Counted from the stretch's first letter, positions 26,974-39,969 are shown. The stretch is DNA of 64,000 nucleotides from Telmatactis stephensoni (GCA_029948255.1 JALIZF010001038.1:1-64000); one strand, 5' to 3'. Made by a program: numbers and translations. The notes: generated by a model not told the origin, from the letters alone.

Positions 26974-29159
26974 TCAGCACATGCTTTCTCGAGTACCAAA
27001 CGCCAGCTACGTTGTAAGGCTTTGCGATTACAGACAAACCCCTGGTATCGGACTTCACAGAGGATCCAAAAAGGTGAGCAAAATCAAGTTTACATTTCGG
27101 CCGATGGCGCCATACACGCTGAATACATTACGCCAGACCATGGGAAGGAGTCTCAGTCCAACACCATCGACAACACGCAATCTTTGCAATCAGATCACTA
27201 GTACTGGCCCTAAAAATAACTTACCTTGGAAAGTCACAGAATAGGGAAACGTTAGGGAGAAGAAAAATTCAAAATGTAGAGAGATTTTTCCGTAGAAACC
27301 TCTTTTCACAAGCTGTTTTGGACAAACTCCGAACTAAAATTTCCCAAAATTCATTGCGCGTCGAGCCTCAAAACGAGGCCCCAAGTGCTGAGTTCATCAA
27401 ATAACTGGAAGGGCGATACTAAAAATAACTCAACTTAAAAAAATTGTCCACTTTTATATTTAGAATCATTTCATAACGAAACTAGCAAAATTATCGACTT
27501 GCTTAACACGATACTGAGAACACAAATGAACTAGCTATAGAAAGACGTGTATAATAAAAGCCTTATTTTGGGGATTTTTATAGGCTTTAAAGGTTTGTGA
27601 GGCCCAAAGCTTCCAGCACTGTCTCAGTTTGATTAGTTTCAGCCCAATATGATGATTCAGATTCGTTTTAGGACGATGTTATCGGTCATTTTGTTACAAG
27701 ATATTGTAATACTCCATCAAATTACTTGAGATCAGTATCCGTAAATTTCGGGTTGGGGCCCGCAGAATTAATAGAATTGTTGCTCACTTGAGTGAGACCA
27801 AAAAAATAGCCGGTGTTTTTTTACGAAAGAAGCAGAAGAAGGAGATTAAAAAAGAAGTCAGCTAGCTTTTAGGCATGTTTCGAAGTTCAACCAGTTTAAC
27901 CGGTTTTGAAAGTACTCGAAAACGGCTTACTCAGTGCATAAATGTTGCTATGACGTATTCTTGCTATTTTTGGACTACTGCTTCTTAGGTCGGGTCACTG
28001 CTGACACAGACAACAAATTCGCTGAGTCGGCTCAGAGTTTTAATAGAGGTAAACCCTCTATTAATTCTGGTCGGCTAAAATTTGCTTTATAGAAATTTCT
28101 CTGTGTAACGACAGCTGAAATTATTTTTCCCCTCCGTGTCTCTAAAAATAGACGATTTCCTTGTGGCTCGCTTTAAGGGTCCATTAACTATGGTTTAAGC
28201 GACGAAAGTTTCACTATTTAATACGATGTACGAAGTGGAAAAACGTTTGTCTCCCTGACAAGGACAATTGATTCACAGTTTTAGCAACGCTCTCCAATTG
28301 TAAATTGCTGTCTCTAATTTTGTGAGCCGGTGTGGGCAGGTGGAATTGAGGCAATTTCAAAACGCTGACGTCACGTTCATAATCAAAAACCCACTCGGTT
28401 GTGTTTTCTATATGCCTTTCACTCATGGATCTCTTATGCTTTATATATTATAATGTGCGATATATGTATAATTAATGTATTTTCTTGCGATGTTTCACCC
28501 GTCAGTTGTTATAATTCTCTGGCTCTATCCCGCAGCTTCGACGGGATCAGTGCTGATGTCCCGAAATGAATAGGACTTTTTATCACAAGGCACTGAGATG
28601 GTTGTCGAGTTTTCTCATTTCCTCCGTGAAGCACTTTTTTAACAAATACCACGAACCTAGCTTCACTGAAATATCAGATCCCACAGATGTTAAGCCAAAG
28701 TAGTTCCGTTAATAACTACCGAGTCGCCGGATCAAGCGTCACACGGTGTCTCGGATCTGGACTTCCGTTGTGCTCCTAATGAACGAGAACACTATCGATC
28801 AGATTAAATTAAACTGTTTTCTCTCAGTATTTCATGATTCATTAAAAGCCTATTGTAAACAAAACGATTGTCAAACCCGGATGATGCAGTACAATAAAAC
28901 ATTTCGTGGCTCATGTAACAAAGATTGTTTGATAAAGGTCTGATAACGATTGCGGAAGACTGATCATCGGATGATCAGAGTACGGCATGGTGTACAGGAT
29001 TTAAAACTTTTGATATATCAGGATTTCTCTTGAGTTGGTACAGCTGAACCGAGCTGTTCGCGCATGAAACCCATTTTCCTCAGATTTCATAGTACTCGTT
29101 TCTCTTTCTGGATCAGTAAAACTTGTTCTAAGATTGTCGCCAGTGATTTCAAATATCAA

Positions 29160-29500
29160 GTTTCGCCTCTATTTAAGCAATATAAAAAGCGCGCATGTCT
29201 CTATTCTGTGATATAAACACGATGGAAGATGTAGAGCAATCAAGAGAAGAGTAATCTTAGGAACACGAGCGTAGCCGAGTGTTTCTCTTGCTTTTAACTT
29301 GCTTTTCGAGTTCTCTACATCTTCCATCGGGTTTATATCACAGTACAGAGACATGCATAAGCCGCGATCGTTTTATATTGCTTTTATAAAATATTTTCGA
29401 CGTTTTTGTGCGAGTCATGTTTCTGTCCTCTGATATAAACATGGTAGCGAGCCAACAAGCGCGCGCGTTATATTTCACTGAAATATTTTATAATTAAGGG
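29160..29500. repeat. Interspersed repeat with GTGATATAAACACGATGGAA hairpin, copy 1
   Basis: CATGTCTCTxTxCTGTGATATAAACACG and its inverse flank a short centre (29195-29355), followed by a third partial unit (GTCTCTGTCCTCTGATATAAAC). Ends carry GCGCGC and ATATTTTATA words. It matches 44705-45020. Confidence 0.65.
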
Positions 29501-29841
29501 TATAAATACCATATCTAGTCTCATGGCGCTCATCGCAGCGGACACTAGATAATCAGAATATTGACCAGGAACACTTACAAACACGTGAACTATACGTTTC
29601 CGGGAGTTTTTAAGGTTTACAATGACATTAACAACCTATAATTATTGACGAACGATATCAAACGGTTATTTTTGCAGCTTAGTCACTCTGTAACGCCATT
29701 CGGACACGACTCAGGAAACTCAGTATGGAACTGACTTGGATTTTTTTGGCAACAGTACCCGTATGAACAAAAATTCTACTAAAAAGTTTACAAACAGAGT
29801 CAGAAAGAGCCGGAGGGGAAAACGTCTAGGAAATGTCCAAT

Positions 29842-30331
29842 AGAGAGCTTTTTTACACTGGAAACGGCAGACCCCAGAGAGGATCACGTGACCTGCAGTT
29901 TTCGCGTCAGGCGTGGTTGCCGTTTGAACGCGAAAGTGAATCATTGAGACCTTAAGATTGACGTTTATGGCAAACCGCTAACGACAAACGGCAAAAATTG
30001 ACTTTGATTTTGATTTTGTATTTAACTCTTAACGCTAAATCAATCCAACAAGCAAATAAAGAACAAATCTCTGAGTCACAGAAAATACAACTAGAATATC
30101 TTCACTTAAACTATGTACAAAAGCCGGCTGAGGACAGACGGCTAAAGTTTGCCGTTTTACGGTTGCCGTTTACCGTAAACATCAAGGTCTCTACTGCGCG
30201 TTTTCCGTAAACACGAAAAGTCACGTTCACCGCGTTTAATTACGGGCAAAGGCTCAAAGCCAGACGTGAAAAAGTAGGCCACGTGATCCTCTTTGCCGTC
30301 TCCCGTTTCACGTGTACGTGAACAGCTCTCT
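29842..30331. mobile_element. MITE of the AGGATCACGTGACC family, copy 3 (longest)
   Basis: The ends AGAGAGCT...ACGGCAGACCCC AGAGAGGATCACGTGACC and the inverse GGCCACGTGATCCTCTTTGC...AGCTCTCT pair over about 50 bp. No transposase, and no clear target duplication found. Confidence 0.55.
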
Positions 30332-32084
30332 GAATGAAGAAACACGTGAATTTGAGGCAGACTTAACGATCACTTGTTGTGCTTATATAATATCACAGGG
30401 TACAAAACAAGTAAAAGATCGGATTAGACTACAAATTATTCAGTGCTGGAGAAGTAGAAGTAATTTAGTTCGTTCGAACACGAATTTTGTAAAAACCAAT
30501 CTCTGAAATACTGTTAGTACCTAGTATATTGGTAAATAAATGACGTCAAAGCGCCTTCGTACCTCACATCCAGCCATTCTATATCTCGACAAGCTCGGCT
30601 ATCTCGATCTCAAGGCAACTGAATATCTTAGAGTTCAATCACATTTCTTTGGCCAGATCAGTCATTTTTTTCTGAGTCAATCTCGAACAGAAATCTAAAA
30701 ATAAAGGTCTATAGATACTCACTTATAGATTTTCCAGGTGCAGAGTTCTGTTTTCGAAATTCTATGCTACCAATTTCAATTCTAAACAGCCTATATGAAG
30801 AATATCCCAGTCTTCCATGGCCTTTCAGTTATAACGTTGTCTGATATACTTTCAATACGAAGCCACTTTCTCTCTTTCAAGCCTTTAGTATGGCTATCTC
30901 GCCTAAGTCTGTCTGTCATGGCTTTGAAAACCCATGATGGGTATTTTACAGAATAAAAAAAACAGGGAAAAACGAATTTTACTTTTATTTCATTCTATTA
31001 TGGCGCGATGACGCACGTATGACGTCAGAGATACAGTTGAAAGTTTGCACTTCCGCCCATACAAGATTTTATCTGATCGCGTGCGATTCAAATCGATTAG
31101 ACATTATCACTAATAAGATATCTGTATATGAATTCATGGGTCCAGAGAAAAATAAGGTCATTCTCAAACGGTAAAAAGGTCTTCAGGCAGTGAAAAATAG
31201 GATGTTTAAATTGTCAATTGACTGGACAAAAACTAACAAGATACCAGTAAAAATAAAGTGAGATTCTATGGGGAAAAGTCCGTTTCTACTTCCTCTACCG
31301 AATTTATTTCGCTTCCGGACTTTGCCGGAGGGATGGATGCATGATAAGGTTGTAGGAAGATGTCAGTTGATACATGGGTGTATTCCTGCATACATATATC
31401 GTCATTAACTCAATTTAACTCATTTAACTAGTCATTCAGAAATTTTCGACTTCCGTTCCAGGTTTCTTTCTTACTTTTTTTCGGTTACTAGCTCCGTGTT
31501 TTTAAGAACTTTTAATGGAAGATTCCGTGAAGCGATACCGCGTATCGAATAACGCCTTTATAAATGTGATGACTAAAGTCAAGATGGTTGTTTTGAAATG
31601 ACCGGCCAGCCATTAAAGACATTATACAAATTCCCGTCCAAATTCCTGACAAGCTTTGAATTTTAGACAGGACAAAGTATACCCCCCTCAAACAGACAGC
31701 GTCCAAATCCACGCGTTGTGTTATAGCATTCTTTTTGCTCTACATCACCATGATCTTATAATCAGTTCCGCGAACGATAATGTCCGTAAACAATTCACGG
31801 GCTCGTTCGAACACTTCCATTTCTGGCAGTCCATAATTTCGTACACGTGCCTTTTTTGCCTGTGGATATCCATGTAAACTTAGAATATGAATAAAGCGAA
31901 AAGGGTGACTTCCTTTTATCAAACAAAATTGAAGTAAGTCAGCTGTATGAAATGAACGCGAGTTTCTTATTCATTAGGACATGTTAGGAGTCCTACATTT
32001 CAGTTCCTGTGCTATTTCAGTTTCCTCGACTATTTCTTTCTTTCCTTCTTTTTCTTTCTATTTTTCTGTAGATCTTCTTCCTTC

Positions 32085-32183
32085 CTTCCTTCCTTTTTTT
32101 TTTTTTTTTTTTCTTTTTTTTTTTTACTTTTTTTTTTTTTTTTTTGTTTTTCTTTTTTTTTTTCTTTTTCTTTCTTCTCTTTT

Positions 32184-32239
<56 letters not shown>

Positions 32240-32262
32240 TTTTTCTTTCTTTCTTTTTTCGC
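32085..32262 (+). repeat. Poly-T / (TTTC)n low-complexity tract
   Basis: Long T-runs followed by about 15 TTTC units; the Lys-rich minus-strand frames are artefacts. Confidence 0.9.
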
Positions 32263-33055
32263 CAGTCCTCTTTGATTGTTTTGTTCTACTTTTTGCTTTT
32301 TTCCTTTTTCTTTGAACATAAGGCAACATATTTATAACAAGACATTTTCACATTACTTTAACCTAAATTCTAAAGCGCCAATTGAAGAACTAGCGTTTAT
32401 TTTATCGTAATTTCTTCTTTTACGACGATATTTGCTACAAGATGTCTTTTTTCTGTATTAACAGAAGCCTCGATAGCCGTATGAGAAACTGACTGAATTG
32501 ATGCGTCCGCCAGCAGCTAAGCCTTCCTTCTTTTCCTTGAAAAGAAAAAAAAGCCTTTGAAGAAATTTGATATGATTATAACAGATGTCAGCTAGCGTCT
32601 CCGGCTGTACTGATTGGTTCAATGTATATAATATTAACGCGGCAAACCTTTAAATTAGTTATATTTCGTAGACTTAATTATAAAGATTTTGCGAGAATGA
32701 CACATATCAGTAAGAGTCTTAACTAAACCCCGTGCAAAGGCTTCCAACCGACATTCATTAATATTGTTGTCAATGGACGGTCTGTGCTTATCTCAAACGT
32801 ATCCAACGTTATGCTACACTTACTCTGTGATGATGACAGAACAAAAGAAATGTTGGACTTTATCTTTACTTATTATTTAATATTTTACATGCTTCGCCAT
32901 AAGAATATGGGGGGATATGCTACAGAACAAATTGAGGGTTGGTACGTGTTCAAACGCGACCATCGTTTTGGAGTCAACAGTGTTGAAAATTCAGTGTTGG
33001 CCAACATGCTTTGGAGTCTTTGCACTGCCGGTCAAATTAGAGTCAATTTTTCGAT

Positions 33056-33565
33056 TAGTCCAGTCCCAGACTCTCTTTCTTGCCGCTCCAGGACTCGCGG
33101 AGAAAGAGAGTCCAGTATAACTTGCATGCGCATGTGCAAAATGAGCCAATCAATTAATTAATTAGTATTTTGCGAGCTTGCAATATGCAAATGTCAGTGT
33201 TTGGTAGCAGTGGTAGTGATGCGTATCGAAAAATTCACAAATACGTCTTTCACAACTGTCCATCCGTAAATGGCCTGTAACTGCTCAAACTTTGGTAAAA
33301 GATTATAGTTGGTTTTTCCAAGTTCATAGCTCACTGAATCAACAAATGGCTTTCCGAAATGAGACTGATAATATCGTGTATACAAAACACTTTCTTCTTC
33401 AGCCATCTTGAATCATTAGATGACTCTAGGATTAGTAACCACGCGATCACCACATGAATGTGGTGATCGCGTGGTCACTAAACTGACATGCGCATGCAAG
33501 TTATACTGGACTCTCTTTCTCCGCGAGTCCTGGAGCGGCAAGAAAGAGAGTCTGGGACTGGACTA
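33056..33565. mobile_element. Pack-MULE-like element: 80-bp perfect inverted repeats, 9-bp target duplication, ORF fragment inside
   Basis: Termini 33056-33135 and 33486-33565 are identical inverted repeats beginning TAGTCCAGTCCCAGACTCTC. The direct repeat TTTTTCGAT flanks both ends exactly (33047-33055 and 33566-33574). A 9-bp duplication plus long inverted repeats indicates a Mutator-like element. The interior carries a 70-codon minus-strand ORF. A separate small palindrome built on ACCACGCGATCACCACAT and its inverse sits at about 33438-33480. Confidence 0.82.
33194..33406 (-). pseudogene. Truncated ORF (70 aa) carried inside the Mutator-like element
   Basis: It starts MAEEESVLYTRYYQSHFGKP and continues to LLPKFEQLQAIYGWTVVKDV before losing coding character near FVNFSIRI. 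The start context (caagATGgctgaagaag) looks genuine. The part FEQLQAIYG...VKDVFV resembles the segment just before the Walker A motif of RecQ-like helicases, which are numerous in coral genomes. That identification is a memory-based inference. The Walker A and everything after it are absent, so it is not a functional helicase. Confidence 0.35.
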
Positions 33566-34205
33566 TTTTTCGATGTGACAATCGCTTGTCGGACCACGCC
33601 CAGCACATATCATTAAACACTGTACTAACGTAATTTATAGGGGGGGGGGGGAACATAGTCAAACACAATTAAAAAGCATATGGAGCATTGAAAATAGCCG
33701 ATATATAAATCGGTCCACGATTGTGGAAAAATATGAAAGCCGTGATGATCGTAGTTAGTGTACATAATATGGCCAGGGCAGGGATTGGGGACTGACGAAA
33801 GGATCGGAGGGATGGATAAGCGGCGTAATAAGTATTTTCAGCTTTTACAAACAAATACTCTGCGCACGCATGAATTTCTGAAGATGATGAAAAATTTCAT
33901 GCAAAATTGCGTTTCTGCGTCGTTTCTACTGACTGTTTCGCCGATTCACAGCGACCTCTCAGATGTAAGCATTCCTTCCTACATGTAGTAATAGATATCT
34001 TGACCTATATTGCTTTAATTAAGGAATCAGTGTAACAATAGAATCGCATAATCTACTCACTAAACAGCCAATGAAGGGTGACAAAGTATTATTGTCTCCT
34101 AAACGTTTTTACATATGTATACATTGTATGAGGAAATAATACGTTTCCTATGTATCGAACCACGAAAGACACTTGTAATCAGTAAAATAAAAGACTTCTT
34201 CACGA

Positions 34206-34388
34206 TTACTGATAGCGTGGATCATTGAGGTAGACTGACCCAGCACTAGTGGTGGTCGCACTCGACCTGACTGCTCCTCTAAACATATCCCCGCTTCTTG
34301 CATGCTTTCTAGACACTTTACTCTCAGGTACCCTAAATCCCCCGTAAATCTCGTATGGTTCTAGGTACAGTGTGCAATATGCTTCCAT
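34206..34388 (-). CDS. Possible terminal coding exon of an unidentified gene (minus strand)
   Basis: On the minus strand a tract with balanced, coding-like composition (PYEIYGGFRVPESKVSRKHA, then an Arg/Ser/Thr-rich stretch and the ending SVYLNDPRYQ) runs to a stop at 34206. The sequence ...gtacctag just upstream (near 34365) could be a splice acceptor, which would make this a C-terminal exon. Alternatively it is a 60-aa ORF starting at the ATG at 34388. No further exons were recognised upstream and no family is recognised. Confidence 0.25.
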   Translation of the reverse strand: MEAYCTLYLEPYEIYGGFRVPESKVSRKHARSGDMFRGAVRSSATTTSAGSVYLNDPRYQ

Positions 34389-35204
34389 TCATAATATTTT
34401 GATAAGGGATTAGTTGAAGGACAGTGTCATGAAAAAGGGTCAAGTGATTTTAAAGGAATTGAAGACGCTGGTGGTAATGGTGACATTTTTATCAGTCAAA
34501 GAAAAATAAAATTCATTATCACCTCTCACCGACTCCGTACTGACGTTGACGTACGTCCCGAGTCAATGTACGATGCAGCTGCTGCCGGCTGGTACCAACG
34601 TAACTAAGATGAGCGCACGTGAATCGTAGGGATAGCGGAATCGACTATTAATTATGAAGAACATCAAAACGGAGCCAAAAAGCTCTAAAAAGTGTAAGGA
34701 TCAAGGTACTGATGCTGATATTAGCCCTGTGCAGTTGACTGTATGGCTGGTGTTCGGCACGGGTTTTCCACGTGGATGCTCAGTATTTAATTAGAACTGG
34801 GACAATGATTGTCGTAAGTTTACGAGACAAAATCCAATGGTGCCCTGTCAGATCTTTCGATCGTCAGTTTCTTCTGACTCGCATGTGATTCGGCCTTTTT
34901 TAGAATTAACCGAAATGGTATCTTGATATTGGCGAGGGATATATATAGTCACTGTTGATATTTCTGTCAGTGCATGCTTGAAAAAACAAGAATCTATCTA
35001 TAGAAGACCGATTCATGTGTAACAGACCAGTCTTCTTGTGCCGGAGGTTTGTTAATGAGAAGTATTACAGAAGAATACCGGACTACTAGTTAAGACTGAA
35101 GAGTACGTTGAAGACCGGCTCACTGACAGTGAGATAGAACTTCTTGGAAAAGAAACCTGCCCCATCGTAGATCATTTACTGAAGTCAATTGTTGAATTCA
35201 TATT

Positions 35205-35425
35205 CTCATATTAGAGACGGGAAACTCGTCTCGGACGCAATTTCGTTGCCGGCAAAAATGTTTATAAACAGAAAACCCGTCGCGATTTCCACGTCTTATG
35301 GGAATTTAGGACGGTTTTTATCATTAGACGAATTATCCGTCCAACTTTCTCGTCGTTTTGGCCGGGAAAGTAGGACGAGTTTTCTGTCAGACGAGTTTCC
35401 CGTCTCCAATATGAATTTAGCTAGT
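35205..35425. mobile_element. Foldback MITE with GAGACGGGAAACTCGTCT ends
   Basis: The left end reads GAGACGGGAAACTCGTCT and the right end is its exact inverse. Beyond these, TTCATATT and AATATGAA continue the inverted repeat. The interior is studded with GACGAGTTT/AAACCCGTC-type words. The 88-codon ORF across it is a by-product. Confidence 0.6.
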
Positions 35426-35568
35426 GAATCGCGTTCATATCAATTTCCAGCGTAAAACTGAACGACTGATCCATGAAAGTGACTTCGGTCATTTAAAGCC
35501 GTGATGATTTCTTCTACCAGTGCCTATACAGATGCCTGACACTGAACCACTGGTCTGCGGAATTAGAC

Positions 35569-35898
35569 GTGAAACGGCACAGTCCAGATTGCCTTGCAGG
35601 GCCAAGAATTTTATCCACCTTGAGACGGCTGGCAGTTTCTCGGACAGCTCTCACCAGCCATGGCCATGAAATTGATAGTTTTTTATTTAAACTAAAAAAG
35701 ACTTCAATGGGAAATTCTTTTCAAAGAAGGTCTTCAAATATCTCACTAAGGATCGATAAGGACTTCTATTCGGCAAGAACAGCTCTTGCCAGTGACTACG
35801 GATCAACACTGAGACGTAAAGCCAGTTTGCCACCAGTTTGTAGCGAAAATAAATATATCAAGGAAGGTTGTCATATGTTTGAATTGTACCCTGTCTAG
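35569..35898 (+). CDS. Unidentified ORF, 109 aa, possible orphan exon
   Basis: Open frame of 109 codons, rich in Ser/Arg/Leu, with a weak internal similarity (VSRTALTSHG and SARTALASDYG). An ...ggaattag acceptor-like site lies near the start. It resembles no family I know. It lies just downstream of a foldback element, so it may be transposon-related or chance. Confidence 0.18.
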   Translation: MKRHSPDCLAGPRILSTLRRLAVSRTALTSHGHEIDSFLFKLKKTSMGNSFQRRSSNISLRIDKDFYSARTALASDYGSTLRRKASLPPVCSENKYIKEGCHMFELYPV

Positions 35899-36709
35899 AC
35901 TATCTACATTCAAAACCCTTTACACCAACACTAAATTCAACAAATCCCGCTTGATAGAGTTAACCCGTGTGTGATCGATTTTACATAAACCATGGGTGAC
36001 TGGCTGGCGTAGACTGAACTTTACAGATATGCAAATTTATAAAAAAGAGAACTTAGTCCATAGTTCAATTAAACGTCTTAAATTAAACAGTTTTCTATTA
36101 CCTTGGATTTCTTACGGATTGATATTACAGCTGAGACTGATTAACCTGAGTTGCAGGACGGGTAATTTGCCTTTCTTGAGACACTATATCAGAGCCAAGT
36201 CGCCGCCATATTGTATAGGCCTCGTTTCAACGACGCTGGTGGCACTTTGATGACGTGTACTTATGACGTAAGAGGCTAGTTAAAAAATAAAACGCAACTC
36301 AGGGACAAAAGCGCTCTAGAACACACCCATGCACTCTGCCAGTGATAAAACCTTATAAAGCTACGATATCAGTGTAAGTCTGAAATGGGAGCAGTCCATT
36401 CCTGGGTGTTTTCAGCTGCCGGAAATTATTGAAAACAAAAAATTTCGCCCACCAAACCCAGTTATTAAGATTAAAATGAATATTCAGCAAATTAAGTCGA
36501 ATAATTAGACTGATCGATAAGCCAAGCGCTCAGTAAACTTTCCTGTTCCTATATGTAAATGCACGCATCAAATCAACATGACCGCTGGTTCCTCAGGGGC
36601 GAATCATGTCGGATCGAATATCCTCTAGCACCTTTGCTCCAGTCAGACGAGAAAATTGTTCACTGTTTTTGTCAATATTTTTTAAACATGATGAACAATT
36701 ATCATTGAC

Positions 36710-36858
36710 TAAATTGTCACTCCCTGGATAAAGCATGTAAAGAATCATTCCTGCCCATGTACCTACACTGAAAAAAATAAATTACTTATTTTTTTCAGTG
36801 TAGGTACATGGGCAGGAATGATTCTTTAGGTGCTTTAGCCAGGGAGTGACAATTTTAA
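36710..36858. repeat. ~150-bp hairpin palindrome
   Basis: Arms starting AAATTGTCACTCCCTGG and containing AGAATCATTCCTGCCCATGT, ACCTACACTGAAAAAAATAA are inverted around a centre at about 36783 with only a few mismatches. Probably a foldback MITE. Confidence 0.7.
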
Positions 36859-38873
36859 TAAATATGCATGCAAGACGATGAATAGTCATAACGTTCAAAA
36901 TGCCTCTGGCAACACGGAAGATTGACCGGCATTTTTTCTGGCTGCAGGTAACATGGTGCATATACAGCTGATAGTAGTAGACTGTCTACTGAGAGGAAAA
37001 ACTTTGATCTTGCATGATTGTCTGATTAGTAGTCAAGTTGTTGTTTTTCAAAGAGGCTTCCGCCAAATACAGAAAATAGACGAGGATTTGACTGTGCTAT
37101 AGTTGACTGTAGAGTGATTTTATTTAACTTGGGGAAAATAGTACACATATAGTTTGTGAACTGAACTGATCATTGTTTTCTTTTGTTCTTTATCAACTAG
37201 TACAAATTAGTTCAGTTAGTCAACTTTCTTTCACGGGTTAATAATTAAAATCACTATTATCAGTGTTAGTAGTGTAGCGGTAGTGGCATTCGCCTGTATA
37301 GTGAAGTTCAGGATGTCGTCGACGATATCTGTAAAAGTCAGTGACGTCGACATTTTTACAGATTACCAATATACGTAGGCAACACCACATTTCTGATCAC
37401 TTTAATCAATACTGTGGTGCCAAGATCTTTCGTAATGGAAAGCAGGGCTTCTTCTGTGAAGGCCTCAGCAGTAAACTTGCCGGGACAACTCGAGTTAACT
37501 CGAGTCGCACTAAGTAATTAGTCATAGCATGATCAGTGCAGTGGTTCTACTTGGAGCCTTAATTGCACGTCCACGCATCGACCATTTGTCCCATTTGCAT
37601 CGTCAGTATTGTCCGACGATATGTATTATCAATGCAAGATGTACTGAAACACCGTCCATGGGCATGTCACCGTGTACGGTAAGTCTACACCGGATACAGC
37701 CAGTTATGTTATGCCGAAACTGAAACTTGGCCGATGGGAATGCTTAAGCTTTCGATCGTGATCAGGAGGAAAATATTGCTCTTGCTTGTAACGTTCCATA
37801 TGCCTACGTAGTTTTCCGTTAATTAATATAAGCGCGGGTTAACTTATTTAGTTTTTGTCTTTGTTTCAGAACAAAAACTAACTGAAATTATGGATAAATT
37901 TGACATGAAATCATGCTGCTGCGTAAGTATGAAATTCCATACCTGCCGAGATAAAGTTCCTCAGTCATATTTTTCAATATTCATATAAGAATTAAGCATA
38001 TATTATCATAATCTAGATTAGCTTATCATTTTAGAACTATTTTCCATCATTACTTTACAACAATATTACCTAAAATTATGTAACAGTACCGCTATCGTGG
38101 TTAATTTATTGACGCGTTGCTCTACATCGATCTCACTAAGATCATTGCTATATTGATTTTTTTGTATGAAATTCTGTAGAATCATTAAACACAACTAGCA
38201 ATTAACAAGCTACTTAAACTGATGAAATGTTTAAGAGAAATGCAGAAATTACACCAGTACTCCCTTAGAAACTCACAAAGCAATTATACTCTTTCACTTC
38301 CCGTATACAGGGGCCGGAAAATAGAGATTTAAATTTTACGGCGCAAACCTTTAGAATTGCCTACCAAATCACCTAAAACCTATTGAATATCAAGTAGGTT
38401 TAAAGTGGCCATGAAAAGAAAAAAAAAAATTAGAAGAGGGGAGGGTACTGTAAGCTATTGTCAGTTAATATTGTAATTATTGTTTTATTATAAGGGAAAA
38501 TCATACTGTTTTGTTATATATTTTAATGTGAATGTAGCTATCGTTTTTAAATATAGATGATGATGATGATGATGATGATGAATCGATGGAGGACAAACAG
38601 AAAAGAAAGGAATGATCCTAACCAAGGGGCCGTGTACAAGCCAATTCGTGACATGCAAGAAAAAAGAATTTTTGAATTTTCAGTGAAGTGTCGACTAAAT
38701 TAAAGTGAGCTGAAGCTCTATCCACAAATCGATACCGCCTTGGGGCATGAGACAGTCTTTTGCTTTCAGTAGGCAGTTGATGTAGTTCCGAAATTTAAAA
38801 GTTCAACTGGGTTGTATATCCTTTGTACAACGCGTGTCTACCACACACCGGTGCTGTCCAATACCCTGCCTAA

Positions 38874-39125
38874 AGGCTGGTTCACACTAGCGTCGGATTC
38901 GGAATCGGAAGTAGAAAACAAAGGAAAAGACAAAAGAGTTAAGCCAAGCGTGTGACATAAGACATCGACATAAGCATCGCAAGAAGCATAAGACCAAGCA
39001 TAAGCATAATCAAAGACAAAGGAAGGAACAAAGAAAAACACCTTTCTTTTGTATTCTAATCCCTAAATTCTTTGTTGTTTTCTTACGATTCCGATTCTGA
39101 TTCCGACGCTAGTGTGAACCAGCCT
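38874..39125. mobile_element. MITE with TAA target duplication (PIF/Harbinger-like)
   Basis: The ends AGGCTGGTTCACACTAGCGT and its inverse are flanked by TAA (38871-38873 and 39126-39128). The interior is A-rich with GACATAAG/CATAAGC-type words. There is no real ORF; the minus-strand 67-codon frame lies wholly inside the element. Confidence 0.7.
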
Positions 39126-39639
39126 TAACGGGTTTTGGATATCCCGGTCCTCTTTTAATCTAGCCTATTCACAGCTACTGAGGCGAGGTCATTTATATAC
39201 GGACACTTTTGATAATGAAACATATTCACATGGAATCTAAAAGTCCTTAGAAAAGTCAGGCCCGTCGCAAGCATATTGATAGGGGAGGTTCGATTTCCAC
39301 CATATGTTCGGCTGGGATTAGGGAATGCCGTTCAGGATGTCAGAATGTCGGAATGCTTCAGAATGCTTCAGAGGTCCCCCTGGCTTGGAAAGTGGAATGA
39401 CACAACTTTTTTTTAGATAACACTTATTTCAGGGAATTTGTTTTTCTAAATTGCGCAAAAATTGAAAGCATCAAGTTAATGTAAAGAGTTTATGTAGTTT
39501 TCTTCACTGACTAGACCAAAATTTTCAGCCAAGAAAACTTAGAGAAGAGAAATAGAATCCATTAAAAACTGAAAGAAAAGAAAAGAAAGAAAGAAAGAAA
39601 GAAAAAAAGAAAAAAAGAAAAAAAAAAAAAGAAAGAAAA

Positions 39640-39900
39640 AAGAAAAGTTGTTGGCGCAGACAGGATTCGAACTCGTTATCCAAAGAAATTAGTATGCTAA
39701 TTTTATGCAGAACCCAAAAAATCGGACCATGCATCCAGACAAATCGCTGAATCATCGCATGTTACGTATAGGATGGAGATTTCGGCCCCTTCCGCGCTAT
39801 CCGGTAGAACACAGCGAGCTTCGCAGTCAAAGAGGGAGGAAACAGTCGGATCCTAGGCCATAGATGACTGAACCTTACCACTAGGCTAACTGGTCTACTG
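39640..39900 (-). repeat. tRNA-like A-box/B-box pair on the minus strand, ending in a T-rich tail
   Basis: On the minus strand GTTAGCCTAGTGGTAAGG (about 39878-39895) resembles an A box, and GAGTTCGAATCCTGTCTGCG (about 39658-39680) is a good B box. A T-rich tract then runs down to 39580. The boxes are about 200 bp apart, so this is a SINE-like or interrupted tRNA-derived unit. Confidence 0.35.
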
Positions 39901-39969
39901 AGGGATTTGGAGAACAAAATAACCTAGTGTATCGTGTGAATTGGCCATCTATTGTTGTGCAAATTATGT

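Larger units (their letters stand above)
27300..33040. other. Intergenic stretch with repeats only
   Basis: Apart from the elements listed I see no coding exon. Typical CRE-like TGACGTCA words occur near 31020. Confidence 0.35.

Noticed and set aside
31981..32337. Phe-rich and Lys-rich ORFs of about 100-118 aa
   Set aside because: Low-complexity poly-T/TTTC tract.
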